From Hyphomicrobiales bacterium (GTDB lineage: Bacteria; Pseudomonadota; Alphaproteobacteria; Rhizobiales; Rhizobiaceae): DNA of 36,381 nucleotides. The position numbers and the translations under genes are program-made. The number at the start of each line of letters is the position of its first letter. The stretch's first letter is position 1. The stretch is taken from NCBI GenBank assembly GCA_002709005.1, contig PAPH01000083.1, forward strand, positions 1 to 36,381, written 5' to 3'. Positions 7,016-14,973 of the stretch are shown here, in pieces. The notes below the pieces were generated by a model. That model saw only the letters and a list, made by a program, of their open reading frames with translations, was not told where the DNA came from and made no database searches.

Positions 7016-7228
7016 ATGACGCCGAAACCGAGCGCACAGCATCCCACTTCCGACAGGACCCCGGACACGTCCGGGAGCCCCCTCCGCACGGCTACCGAAA
7101 GGAGCGGGGTCAAAGTTGTCGAAAGCAGCGACCTGTTCGGACGCCTCTCCGAAATCGGCATCATGCATGAGGGCTCCCTTTATCGCCTCAAGATTACCCG
7201 TCAGGGCAAACTCATACTCAACAAGTGA
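7016..7228 (+). CDS. hmuP: Haemin uptake protein HemP/HmuP
   Basis: This 70-residue protein has the HemP-family C-terminal half (about residues 38-70): LFGRLSEIGIMHEGSLYRLKITR followed by QGKLILNK. The first 30 or so residues are polar and variable. In Bradyrhizobium, HmuP is a small co-activator needed, with Irr, for expression of haem-uptake genes. It is the first gene of the plus-strand hmu operon and sits directly after the divergent iron-control region. hmuS starts 19 bases later. The purine-rich GAGGGA upstream is further than usual from the ATG, so the exact start is less certain than the family. Confidence 0.87.
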   Translation: MTPKPSAQHPTSDRTPDTSGSPLRTATERSGVKVVESSDLFGRLSEIGIMHEGSLYRLKITRQGKLILNK

Positions 7229-7247
7229 AGTGAAAGGCCGCTGGGAG

Positions 7248-8294
7248 ATGACCAACACCCCCTCACCCGCAGAGATTCGAGATGCAGTGCGCGACAATCC
7301 GAAAATGCGGACGCGCGATCTGGCGCAAACTCTCGGGATTTCCGAAGGCGAACTCGTTGCCGCCCATTGCGGCCACACCGCCCGCCGGATCACGGTCGAT
7401 TTCGAAAAGATCTTTCCCGGCCTCGAGGCCGCGGGCGAAGTCATGGCGCTTACCCGCAACGAGAACGCCGTCCACGAGAAGATCGGCGTTTACGACAAGT
7501 ATATCGCCGGCAAACACGCCGCGATGATGCTGGGCGAGAAGATCGACACCCGGATGTTCCCGGCCAAATGGGCGCACGGTTTCGCCCTCGAAAGCGCGGA
7601 CGGCGATGCGGTGAAGCGCAGCCTGCAATTCTTCGACGCCCAGGGCATGGCCGTCCACAAGGTGCACGCCCGTCCGGCGACGAATATCGACAAGTGGAAC
7701 GCGCTGGTGGACCGGCTGGCGATCGACGACCAGTCCGAGGGCATGGCCGTCGTGCCGGCTGAAACGCCGTCGGAAACCATCACCGAGGTGCCGCTCGACG
7801 ACCTGCGCGACCGCTGGAGCCGGATGAAGGATACGCACCAGTTCGTCACCATCCTGCGCAAGCTCAATGTGGCGCGTCTCGACGCCGTGCGCGCCATCGG
7901 CGAGGATTTCGCCTGGCAGATCGACAATTCCTCGGTCGAGGCAATGCTCAAGCTCTCGGCCAACGAGAAGCTGCCGATCATGTGCTTCGTCGGAAACGAG
8001 GCATGCATCCAGATCCATTCCGGCCCGGTCGCCAACATCAAGACGATGGGCCCCTGGCTCAACATCATGGATGGCGACTTCCACCTTCATCTGAGAACAG
8101 ACCGGATCGAGGAAGTCTGGGCCGTGCGCAAGCCGACCGACAAGGGCCACGTCACCTCGCTTGAAGCCTACGACGCAGACGGCGAACTGATCATCCAGTT
8201 CTTCGGCAAGCGCATCGAGGGTCAGGACGAGCGCCCGATCTGGCGCGAGATCATGGAAAGCCTGCCGCGCGTCGACGGCAGAAAGGCAGCGTAG
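7248..8294 (+). CDS. hmuS: Haem-degrading or haem-trafficking factor HmuS (HemS/ChuX-like)
   Basis: This 348-residue cytoplasmic protein has the two-repeat HemS/ChuS architecture: an N-terminal half (about 1-170) and a related C-terminal half (about 185-340) with PIMCFVGNEACIQIHSGPV, MGPWLNIMDGDFHLHL and VTSLEAYDADGELIIQFFGKR. Members bind haem delivered by the HmuTUV importer and either release iron by ring cleavage or pass haem on. I chose the ATG at 7248-7250 (MTNTPSPAEIRDAV). An earlier in-frame start overlaps hmuP and lacks the family N-terminus. hmuT begins one base after its stop, so the genes are co-transcribed. Length is normal for the family. Confidence 0.92.
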   Translation: MTNTPSPAEIRDAVRDNPKMRTRDLAQTLGISEGELVAAHCGHTARRITVDFEKIFPGLEAAGEVMALTRNENAVHEKIGVYDKYIAGKHAAMMLGEKIDTRMFPAKWAHGFALESADGDAVKRSLQFFDAQGMAVHKVHARPATNIDKWNALVDRLAIDDQSEGMAVVPAETPSETITEVPLDDLRDRWSRMKDTHQFVTILRKLNVARLDAVRAIGEDFAWQIDNSSVEAMLKLSANEKLPIMCFVGNEACIQIHSGPVANIKTMGPWLNIMDGDFHLHLRTDRIEEVWAVRKPTDKGHVTSLEAYDADGELIIQFFGKRIEGQDERPIWREIMESLPRVDGRKAA

Positions 8295-8295
8295 G

Positions 8296-9189
8296 ATGGC
8301 GGCTCTTCCCCTTTTCCGCGCCGCCGGCCGCTCACTGGCGCTGGCAGCGGGTCTCGCCGCACTGGCCTCATCCGCCTCAGCGGAAGCCGAGCCGAGCCGC
8401 ATCGTCTCGATCGGCGGCTCCATCACCGAAATCGTCTATGCACTCGGCGAAGGCGACCGGCTGATCGCCCGCGACCAGACGAGCATCTATCCGCCGGAAG
8501 CGCTCGCCCTTCCCGATGTCGGCTATATCCGCCAACTCTCGCCGGAAGGCGTGATCTCGGTGAACCCCGATCTCGTCATCGCGCTCGAAGGCTACGGTCC
8601 CCCTGCCGCCAAGGAAGTGATCGAAGCCGCCGGCGTCCCGCTCGCCGTCATCCCGGAAGCCTATGACGGCGCCGGGATCGTGGCGAAGATCGAGGCGACC
8701 GCGAAGGCGCTGGGCGCGGAAGAGAAAGGTGACAAGCTCGCCGCTTCCGTCAAGGCCGATCTCGATGCCGCCGAGGACGCGGCAGCCAAGGTCGAGAGCC
8801 CGGCAAAGGTGCTCTTCGTCCTGGCGCTGCAGGACGGCCGCATCATGGCGGCGGGTGGCCATTCCCATGCCCAGGCGATCATTGAAATGGCTGGCGCCGA
8901 AAACGCACTCACCGGTTTCGACGGCTACAAGCCTGTGACTGATGAAGCGGTTCTCGAGGCCGCGCCCGATGTGATCCTGTTGATGGATCGCGGCATCAAC
9001 GACAACCACGATGCCCAGGACGCCACTCTTCTCGCCCTCCCTGCCGTAGCGTCGACGCCCGCCGGACAGAACAAGGCGCTCATCCGCATGGACGGGCAGT
9101 ATCTTCTCGGCTTCGGCCCGCGCACCGCCCAGGCCGCTCGCGACCTGTCGGGCCGGCTCGCCGAACTGACCGCCGGCGGGAGCAACTGA
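8296..9189 (+). CDS. hmuT: Haem ABC transporter substrate-binding protein
   Basis: This 297-residue periplasmic binding protein has a signal peptide (hydrophobic core about residues 13-25, cleavage probably after ASA at 29) and a cluster-III binding-protein fold joined by a long helix. Visible family segments are RIVSIGGSITEIVYALGEGDRL, LPDVGYIRQLSPEGVISVNPD and the ending YLLGFGPRTAQAARDL. HmuT collects haem from the outer-membrane receptor and hands it to HmuUV. Tyr75 (in DVGYIRQ) and the His pair in AAGGHSHAQ are plausible haem contacts but are unproven. It starts directly after hmuS and is followed 2 bases later by hmuU. Confidence 0.93.
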   Translation: MAALPLFRAAGRSLALAAGLAALASSASAEAEPSRIVSIGGSITEIVYALGEGDRLIARDQTSIYPPEALALPDVGYIRQLSPEGVISVNPDLVIALEGYGPPAAKEVIEAAGVPLAVIPEAYDGAGIVAKIEATAKALGAEEKGDKLAASVKADLDAAEDAAAKVESPAKVLFVLALQDGRIMAAGGHSHAQAIIEMAGAENALTGFDGYKPVTDEAVLEAAPDVILLMDRGINDNHDAQDATLLALPAVASTPAGQNKALIRMDGQYLLGFGPRTAQAARDLSGRLAELTAGGSN

Positions 9190-9191
9190 AC

Positions 9192-10274
9192 ATGCTGCAG
9201 CGCCCGGCCGCCACCTGCACCGCCCCCGCCATTTCGATGGAGGGCGACCGGAGCGGCCGGGCGCGCATCGCAGTCGTCGGCCTCGCCTTGCTGCTCTTGG
9301 GGGTGGCTGTCTTCGGCCTCGTTCTGGGTGCCGCGGATACGCCGGCCTGGCGCGTGATCCTCACCCGTCTCGGGCTCGATAACGGCGCGGGACTCAAGCC
9401 CACCGATTACCTGATCATGGAATCGATCCGGCTGCCCCGCATCGTGCTCGGCATTCTCATCGGCGGCGGCCTCGCGGTCTCCGGCGCCCTGATGCAGGGG
9501 CTGTTCCGAAATCCGCTGGCCGATCCCGGCATTGTCGGTGTGTCCGCCGGCGCCGGCCTCGGCGCGGTGTCGACCATCGTTCTCGGCGGCGGCATTCTCT
9601 CGTTTACCGGCATCTATGCGCTGCCGCTCTCGGCCTTTTTCGGCGGTTTGATCACCACCTGGCTGCTCTATTGGGTTGCCACCCGCAACGGACGCACCTC
9701 GATCGCCACGCTGCTGCTTGCCGGGATCGCCATTGGCGCTTTCGCGGGGGCCGCCACAGGCGTGCTCATCTATATCGCCGACGATGCGCAGCTGCGCGAT
9801 CTCACCTTCTGGGGGCTGGGCTCTCTCGCGGGCGCAACCTGGACCAAGGTCGCGGCCACCGCGCCGATCATCCTGATCGCCTTCGCCGCCAGCCCGTTTC
9901 TGGCGCGCGGGCTCAATGCGCTCGCACTCGGCGAATCGGCGGCCCACCACATGGGCATCCCGGTGCAGCGGATGAAGAACGTCACCATCGTCGTCGTTGC
10001 CGCCGCCACCGGAGCTTCCGTGGCCGCAGCAGGCGCCATCGGCTTCGTCGGCATCGTGGTGCCGCATCTTCTCCGTCTGGCCATTGGCCCGGATCACAAA
10101 TATCTGCTGCCCTGTTCGGCGCTTCTCGGCGGCGCGTTCCTGACGCTCGCCGATGGGGTAAGCCGCACACTGGTCGCGCCCGCGGAATTGCCGATAGGTA
10201 TCGTGACCGCGGCCATCGGCGCGCCTTTCTTCCTCTGGATCCTGCTGCGCCGGCGCGGCCTTCTCGACCTCTGA
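9192..10274 (+). CDS. hmuU: Haem ABC transporter permease (FecCD family)
   Basis: This 360-residue polytopic permease has about nine to ten hydrophobic helices and FecCD-family signatures: RLPRIVLGILIGGGLAVSGALMQ, NPLADPGIVGVSAGAGLGAV, the cytoplasmic coupling segment LGESAAHHMGIPVQRMK, and AAGAIGFVGIVVPHLLRL. HmuU forms the inner-membrane channel for haem with HmuV. The ATG at 9192 follows the hmuT stop by 2 bases. Another ATG 15 codons further in is possible because the first residues are not hydrophobic. Family and role are clear from sequence and neighbours. Confidence 0.93.
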   Translation: MLQRPAATCTAPAISMEGDRSGRARIAVVGLALLLLGVAVFGLVLGAADTPAWRVILTRLGLDNGAGLKPTDYLIMESIRLPRIVLGILIGGGLAVSGALMQGLFRNPLADPGIVGVSAGAGLGAVSTIVLGGGILSFTGIYALPLSAFFGGLITTWLLYWVATRNGRTSIATLLLAGIAIGAFAGAATGVLIYIADDAQLRDLTFWGLGSLAGATWTKVAATAPIILIAFAASPFLARGLNALALGESAAHHMGIPVQRMKNVTIVVVAAATGASVAAAGAIGFVGIVVPHLLRLAIGPDHKYLLPCSALLGGAFLTLADGVSRTLVAPAELPIGIVTAAIGAPFFLWILLRRRGLLDL

Positions 10275-10285
10275 GGTAATTCGCG

Positions 10286-11083
10286 ATGACGATCGAAGCG
10301 CGCGGCATCGAGGTCGCCTATGGCAAGCGGCGCATTCTTCACGGTGTCGATTTCTCCGCCCGTCCGGGCGAGGTAACGATGATCATCGGCCCGAACGGGT
10401 CGGGCAAGACGACGCTTATGCGCGCGCTCATTGGCGAGGTGCCGGCGAAGGGCGCGGTCTCGATCAACGGCAAGGCTCTCAGCCGCCATGCCGCCCACGA
10501 ACTCGCCGCCATCCGGGCAGTGCTGCCGCAGGATACCGCTCTCGCCTTCCCCTTCACCGTTACCGAAGTGGTGGGGCTCGGCGTGACCGCCGGCCCGATA
10601 CTCGCCAACGCCCACGCGCGGCGGCAGCGGATCAACGACGCGCTGGACGCAGTCGATCTGCCGGGTTTTGCCGGCCGCTACTACCAGGAACTCTCGGGCG
10701 GCGAGCGCCAGCGGGTGCAACTCGCCCGGGTGCTATGCCAGATCTGGAATCCCGTCTCGCATCGTCACGGACCGTCCTGGCTGTTTCTCGACGAACCCGT
10801 CTCCAGCCTCGATATCCGCCACCAGTTGATGATCATGGAACTCGCCGCCAATTACGCCCGGCGCGGCGGCGGGGTGATCGCGGTGATGCACGACCTCAAC
10901 CTCACCGCCATGTTCGGGGACCGGATCACGCTGATCTCGTCGGGCGAAGTGGCGGCTACGGGCACGCCGCAAGAGGTGCTGCAGGACGACACGCTGGCCG
11001 ATGTCTTCGGCTGCGCGCTGAAGGTCGGCGAAGTGCCGCGCAACCATCTCTTCGTGTTGCCGCAGGCGATTTCCGCCGGCTGA
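10286..11083 (+). CDS. hmuV: Haem ABC transporter ATP-binding protein
   Basis: This 265-residue ATPase has Walker A GPNGSGKTT (residues 35-43), the signature LSGGERQR (136-143), Walker B SWLFLDEP (164-171) and the switch His in VMHDLNLT. The extra segment between signature and Walker B (CQIWNPVSHRHG) is typical of HmuV-type haem importers. It powers HmuU. It lies 11 bases after hmuU and is the last gene of the hmu set. Confidence 0.94.
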   Translation: MTIEARGIEVAYGKRRILHGVDFSARPGEVTMIIGPNGSGKTTLMRALIGEVPAKGAVSINGKALSRHAAHELAAIRAVLPQDTALAFPFTVTEVVGLGVTAGPILANAHARRQRINDALDAVDLPGFAGRYYQELSGGERQRVQLARVLCQIWNPVSHRHGPSWLFLDEPVSSLDIRHQLMIMELAANYARRGGGVIAVMHDLNLTAMFGDRITLISSGEVAATGTPQEVLQDDTLADVFGCALKVGEVPRNHLFVLPQAISAG

Positions 11084-11120
11084 TTGCCTCAGCCCGGTCA
11101 CTGCCGGTATGGAGAGCCTC

Positions 11121-11774
11121 ATGACCGAGAGTTCTCCCCGCTTCCTCATCGACGGCCCGGCGGACGCCCGCGCCACCATTCTTCTCGCCCACGGCGCCGG
11201 CGCGCCGATGGACAGCGACTGGATGAACGCGGTTGCCGCCGCATTGGCCGCCGAAAAGCTCCGCGTCGCCCGTTTCGAATTCGCCTATATGGCCAGCCGC
11301 CGCACCGGCGCGGGTAAAAAGCCGCCGCCGAAGGCCGAAAAGGTGATGGAGGAATACCGCCAGGCCGTGACAGCGCTCGACGCGACGACACCGCTGATCA
11401 TCGGCGGCAAGTCGATGGGCGGACGGGTGGCGAGCATGGTCGCCGACGAACTGGCGACGAGCGGACAGGTGAGTGGGCTCCTTTGCCTGGGCTATCCCTT
11501 CCACCCGCCGGGAAAACCGGAGAAACTCAGGACCGCGCATCTCTCCGAAATGACGACACCGGCGCTGATATGCCAGGGCGCGCGCGATCCATTCGGCAAC
11601 GAGAGCGAGGCGGATGCCTTTAGCCTCTCACCCGCCATCGAACTGATATGGTTCGCCGACGGCGACCACGACCTCAAGCCGCGCAAGGCTTCCGGCATGA
11701 CGCTCGATCAGCACGTTGCGAACATGGCGAAAGCGGCACGTGCGTTCGCCGAGCGGATTATCGCGGAAAAATAG
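11121..11774 (+). CDS. Alpha/beta hydrolase family protein (dienelactone hydrolase/KANL3-Tex30-like)
   Basis: This 217-residue hydrolase has an LLAHGAGAPMDSDWM oxyanion-type start, the nucleophile elbow GGKSMGGR (Ser98), a probable acid Asp156 in QGARDPFG and His183 in DGDHDLKP, a complete catalytic triad layout. No signal peptide, so cytoplasmic. Substrate unknown; family members are often annotated only as alpha/beta hydrolase. I chose the ATG at 11121 because GGAGAG lies just before it. The ATG at 11109 has no ribosome site. It sits 37 bases after hmuV on the same strand and may be co-transcribed, but nothing ties its chemistry to haem. Its stop is 3 bases from the convergent flavoprotein gene. 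Confidence 0.8.
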   Translation: MTESSPRFLIDGPADARATILLAHGAGAPMDSDWMNAVAAALAAEKLRVARFEFAYMASRRTGAGKKPPPKAEKVMEEYRQAVTALDATTPLIIGGKSMGGRVASMVADELATSGQVSGLLCLGYPFHPPGKPEKLRTAHLSEMTTPALICQGARDPFGNESEADAFSLSPAIELIWFADGDHDLKPRKASGMTLDQHVANMAKAARAFAERIIAEK

Positions 11775-11777
11775 GCC

Positions 11778-13124
11778 TCAGAGGGCCGGACCGGGCTCGA
11801 TCTTCGAGCCGTCCGAGAAACGGCCGAGCCGGAAGCGGTTCAGATCGTGGCCGACCGTATTGCCCGTCACCAGATCAGCGAGCACACGGCCAACGCCCGG
11901 GCCTATGCCGAAGCCGTGGCCGCACATGCCGGTGCCGATCGTCAGGCCCGGCAGTTTTTCCGCCCGGTCGATCACCGGCACCACGTCTGGCAGCGTGTCG
12001 ATCATCCCGCCCCAGCTCGCCCGGATATTCACCTTTCCGAGTTGCGGGAAAAGTTTCTCGAACCGGCCGACAAAGGCGGCGCGGGTCGACGCCGAAGGCG
12101 TTGGATCGAGAACCCGCATGCGCTCGAACGGGCTTTCCTCGTCCTCGCGCCATTGTCGCGGCGTGCCCCAGGCGTCGGGGTAGTTGGCGGGCGCGGCCGG
12201 CCGGAGCTTCGTGCCCGCCATGTGCTTTTTCAGAACGGGGATGAACTTCGGCAGCGCGCGGAAGGCATCGGGGCCGATGAAGAAATCATGGGTGCCGCCA
12301 TCGGCGAGCGTGTAGCCGCCGCCCAGCCGGCGCCGGAAAGCGACTTCCTCATCCGTCGCCCCGCCCGGATAGAGTTCCGGCAGCGGCTCAGTAGCCGCCA
12401 CTGTCGCCAGCACGGAAAGCTGCGGCAGCGCGATGCCGTGGCGGCGCAGAAACAGCGATGACCAGGCGCCACCGGCCAGAACGACCTCGGAGGCCGCGAT
12501 CCGGCCCTTTTCGGTCACCAGCCCGGCGACCAGTCCGCCCCGCACGTCGAGCGCGCGGGCAGCGCAGTTTTCGACGATGGTCACGCCTTCGCGCGCGGCA
12601 AGTCGGGCGAGCGCGGGAACGGCGAGCCACGGTTCGGCGCGCATGTCCGACGGTGTGACCAGCGCGCCGGGAAAGGATTTCGACATGCCGGGAATGAGGG
12701 AAGCCGTTTCCTTGCCATCAAGAAGCCGGGTATCCACCCCGAGCCGGTGCGCAAACGTCATCCAGCTTTCGAATTCGGCGATATCCTTGTCGTTCCGGCC
12801 GAGATAGGTGACGCCGCCCTGAACGAGGCCGAAATCCTCGCCGCTTTCGCGCGCAAGTTCGAGCCACAGCCTGCGCGCCTCGATCATGATCGGCAGTTCG
12901 GAGGGATCGCGTCCCTGCTGGCGGATCCAGCCCCAGTTGCGAGAGGACTGTTCGGCCGCCACCCGGCCCTTCTCGACGAGCACGACGCTGGCGCCGCGCC
13001 GCCTGAGATAGAGCGCGGTCGAGACGCCGATCACGCCGCCGCCGATGACGACGACATCCGCGCGTTCGGGAAGAGGTGCCGAATGCTCGACGGGGGTGTG
13101 CAGACCGAGGGGAAACTGGAACAC
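11778..13124 (-). CDS. FAD-dependent oxidoreductase, DadA/glycine-oxidase-like
   Basis: This 448-residue flavoprotein has an N-terminal dinucleotide-binding fold (DVVVIGGGVIGVSTALYLRRRG, about 23-44, then VLVEKG) and a C-terminal FAD segment with LTIGTGMCGHGFGIGPGVGR, as in the DAO family (D-amino-acid dehydrogenases, sarcosine or glycine oxidases). Residues SSRNWGWIRQQGRD after the FAD motif resemble a subgroup found in rhizobia whose substrate is usually unassigned. The GTG at 13122-13124 is the likely start, with AGGAG 9 bases upstream. It lies 69 bases downstream of the DhaK-DhaL gene on the same strand, so it may end that operon. What it oxidises cannot be read from the sequence: a D-amino acid or other amine is most likely. 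Confidence 0.8.
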   Translation of the reverse strand: MFQFPLGLHTPVEHSAPLPERADVVVIGGGVIGVSTALYLRRRGASVVLVEKGRVAAEQSSRNWGWIRQQGRDPSELPIMIEARRLWLELARESGEDFGLVQGGVTYLGRNDKDIAEFESWMTFAHRLGVDTRLLDGKETASLIPGMSKSFPGALVTPSDMRAEPWLAVPALARLAAREGVTIVENCAARALDVRGGLVAGLVTEKGRIAASEVVLAGGAWSSLFLRRHGIALPQLSVLATVAATEPLPELYPGGATDEEVAFRRRLGGGYTLADGGTHDFFIGPDAFRALPKFIPVLKKHMAGTKLRPAAPANYPDAWGTPRQWREDEESPFERMRVLDPTPSASTRAAFVGRFEKLFPQLGKVNIRASWGGMIDTLPDVVPVIDRAEKLPGLTIGTGMCGHGFGIGPGVGRVLADLVTGNTVGHDLNRFRLGRFSDGSKIEPGPAL

Positions 13125-13193
13125 GGGCGCTTACTCCTGAGTGTGCCCCGGACCTAGATCGCCCCGCCCGCAAGGTCAATCCGCACAAGGCGC

Positions 13194-14936
13194 TCAGCGG
13201 GTCGCGCCGGCCCAGGCCTTCAAAAGGATGGCCGCCGATTCCGCACCCGGATCGACATGGCCGACCGAGCGGTCGCCGAGCTTCTTCGACCGACCGCGCC
13301 CGCTGCGCATATCCTTCGTCGCAGCTGCCCCCTTTGCGGCGCCATCGGCGGCGGCAGCCAGACAGTCCACCTCCGAACCGCCGTCGGCAAGTTTCGCCTT
13401 CGCCGCTTCCACGGCGGGCAGCCAGGCGTCGACCATCGTCTTGTCGCCGGCGCACGCGCCGCCCCGGGTAACGATGCCGTCGGCCATGCCCTCGATCCAG
13501 GCGACCGTCGCTGCCGCATCGAGATTGAGCCTGTCGGCGACCGCGCCGCCCGCAGACTGGAAGGCCGAGGCATAGAGCGGTCCCGCCGAGGCGCCGACCG
13601 ATTCGAGGAAGGCCGAGGCAATCTCGTCGCAGAGAATCGAGATGGTGGCCTCGTCGCCGGCCGTGTCGAGCGCGCCGAGCACAGCCTTCCAGCCAATCTC
13701 CATCGTCAGCCCGTGATCCCCGTCGCCGATCTTTCCGTCGAGCTCGCTCAACCGGTCGCGTTCGGTGAAAATGGCCTCGGCCGCCGCACGCATCATCCTG
13801 CGGAAATTCTCCGGCGTGATGGCTCCGTCCGTCTTCAGCGCGGCGATGTCGGTTTTGCGGGTTTCGCTCACCGTCGCGCGGCTTCGCGCCTTGCGCGGTG
13901 CGTGCGACGCCTTCGGAGCCGAAGCGCCCACCCTGAGCGCCGGCGTGTCGCAGGGATGGTCGAGCCAGATGGTGAGCTCGTCGTCGAGCTTCATCAGGGT
14001 GACCGACGCTCCCTCCATGTCGAGCGAGGTGCAGTATTCGCCGACCCAGCTGTGGTGGATCTCGACGCCCCTCTCCTTCAGCACGTCGGCAGTGCGCCGG
14101 TGCAGGAGATAAAGTTCGAGAAGCGTCGTCGAGCCGAGGCCGTTGACGAGCACGGCCACGCGGTCGCCCTTCCCCAGTTCCAGTTCCTCGATGATCGGAG
14201 CCAGCAACCGGTCGGCGACCTCATCGGCGCTGCCCGCCGGGCCGCGCTCGACGCCGGGCTCGCCGTGAATGCCCATGCCGATTTCCATCTCGCCCGCGGG
14301 AAGCTCGAAATTCGGCGTGCCGGTCTGCGGCATGATGCAGGCCGAGAGCGCCACACCCATCGTCCGCGTCGCCTCGTTGGCGCGGGTGGCGGCTTTCTCC
14401 ACCTCTTCCAACGCGAGCCCGAGATCGGCCGCGGCCCCCGCGACCTTGAAGACGAAGAAGTCGCCGGCGATGCCGCGCCGTTCTTCCTTCCTGTCGAGCG
14501 GCGCGGATGCAATGTCGTCGGTGACCACGAAGGAGCGGGCGGTAATTCCCTGTTTGGCGAGACTTTCCTCGGCCATGCCGAAATTCATCACGTCGCCGGT
14601 GTAGTTGCCGTAGAGAAACAGCACGCCCACCCCGCCATCGGCGGCAAAGCCCGCATCCACGATCTGCGAGGGCGACGGCGAGGCGAAAATATTGCCCAGT
14701 GGCGCCGCGTCGGCGAGCCCCTTCCCCACATAGCCCGCGAAAGCCGGCTCGTGGCCGGAGCCGCCGCCGACGACGATCCCCACCTTGCCCTCGCGCGGCC
14801 CGTTGAGCGCGACGATAGCCCGGCCCGTCTCTCCCTCGACAGTCAGGTGATCCGGATGGGCCGAAACCATGCCGGCGATCAGATCCTCGATCAGTGTCCC
14901 GGGATCGTTGATCAGTTTCTTGTGCGTACCGGTCAT
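13194..14936 (-). CDS. Fused DhaK-DhaL kinase (dihydroxyacetone/erythrulose kinase type)
   Basis: This 580-residue ATP-dependent ketose kinase has a DhaK domain (about 1-335) with GGGSGHEPAFAGYVGKG (58-74), NYTGDVMNF (111-119) and the substrate-binding His224 in GMGIHGEPG. An Ala/Lys/Arg-rich linker (336-370) joins it to a DhaL domain (370-580) with the magnesium/ATP motif IGDGDHGLTM (403-412) and SVGASAGPLYASAF. DhaK binds short ketoses covalently through the His, and DhaL supplies ATP. In Mycobacterium smegmatis, DhaK-family enzymes phosphorylate D- or L-erythrulose in tetritol pathways. Next to TPI-like and RpiB-like isomerases, erythrulose kinase is a better guess than plain dihydroxyacetone kinase. 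A GGGAGGA ribosome site precedes the ATG. Confidence 0.88.
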   Translation of the reverse strand: MTGTHKKLINDPGTLIEDLIAGMVSAHPDHLTVEGETGRAIVALNGPREGKVGIVVGGGSGHEPAFAGYVGKGLADAAPLGNIFASPSPSQIVDAGFAADGGVGVLFLYGNYTGDVMNFGMAEESLAKQGITARSFVVTDDIASAPLDRKEERRGIAGDFFVFKVAGAAADLGLALEEVEKAATRANEATRTMGVALSACIMPQTGTPNFELPAGEMEIGMGIHGEPGVERGPAGSADEVADRLLAPIIEELELGKGDRVAVLVNGLGSTTLLELYLLHRRTADVLKERGVEIHHSWVGEYCTSLDMEGASVTLMKLDDELTIWLDHPCDTPALRVGASAPKASHAPRKARSRATVSETRKTDIAALKTDGAITPENFRRMMRAAAEAIFTERDRLSELDGKIGDGDHGLTMEIGWKAVLGALDTAGDEATISILCDEIASAFLESVGASAGPLYASAFQSAGGAVADRLNLDAAATVAWIEGMADGIVTRGGACAGDKTMVDAWLPAVEAAKAKLADGGSEVDCLAAAADGAAKGAAATKDMRSGRGRSKKLGDRSVGHVDPGAESAAILLKAWAGATR

Positions 14937-14973
14937 GCGATCCTCCCAGATCGGTTTTTAATTTTCTTCGCGC

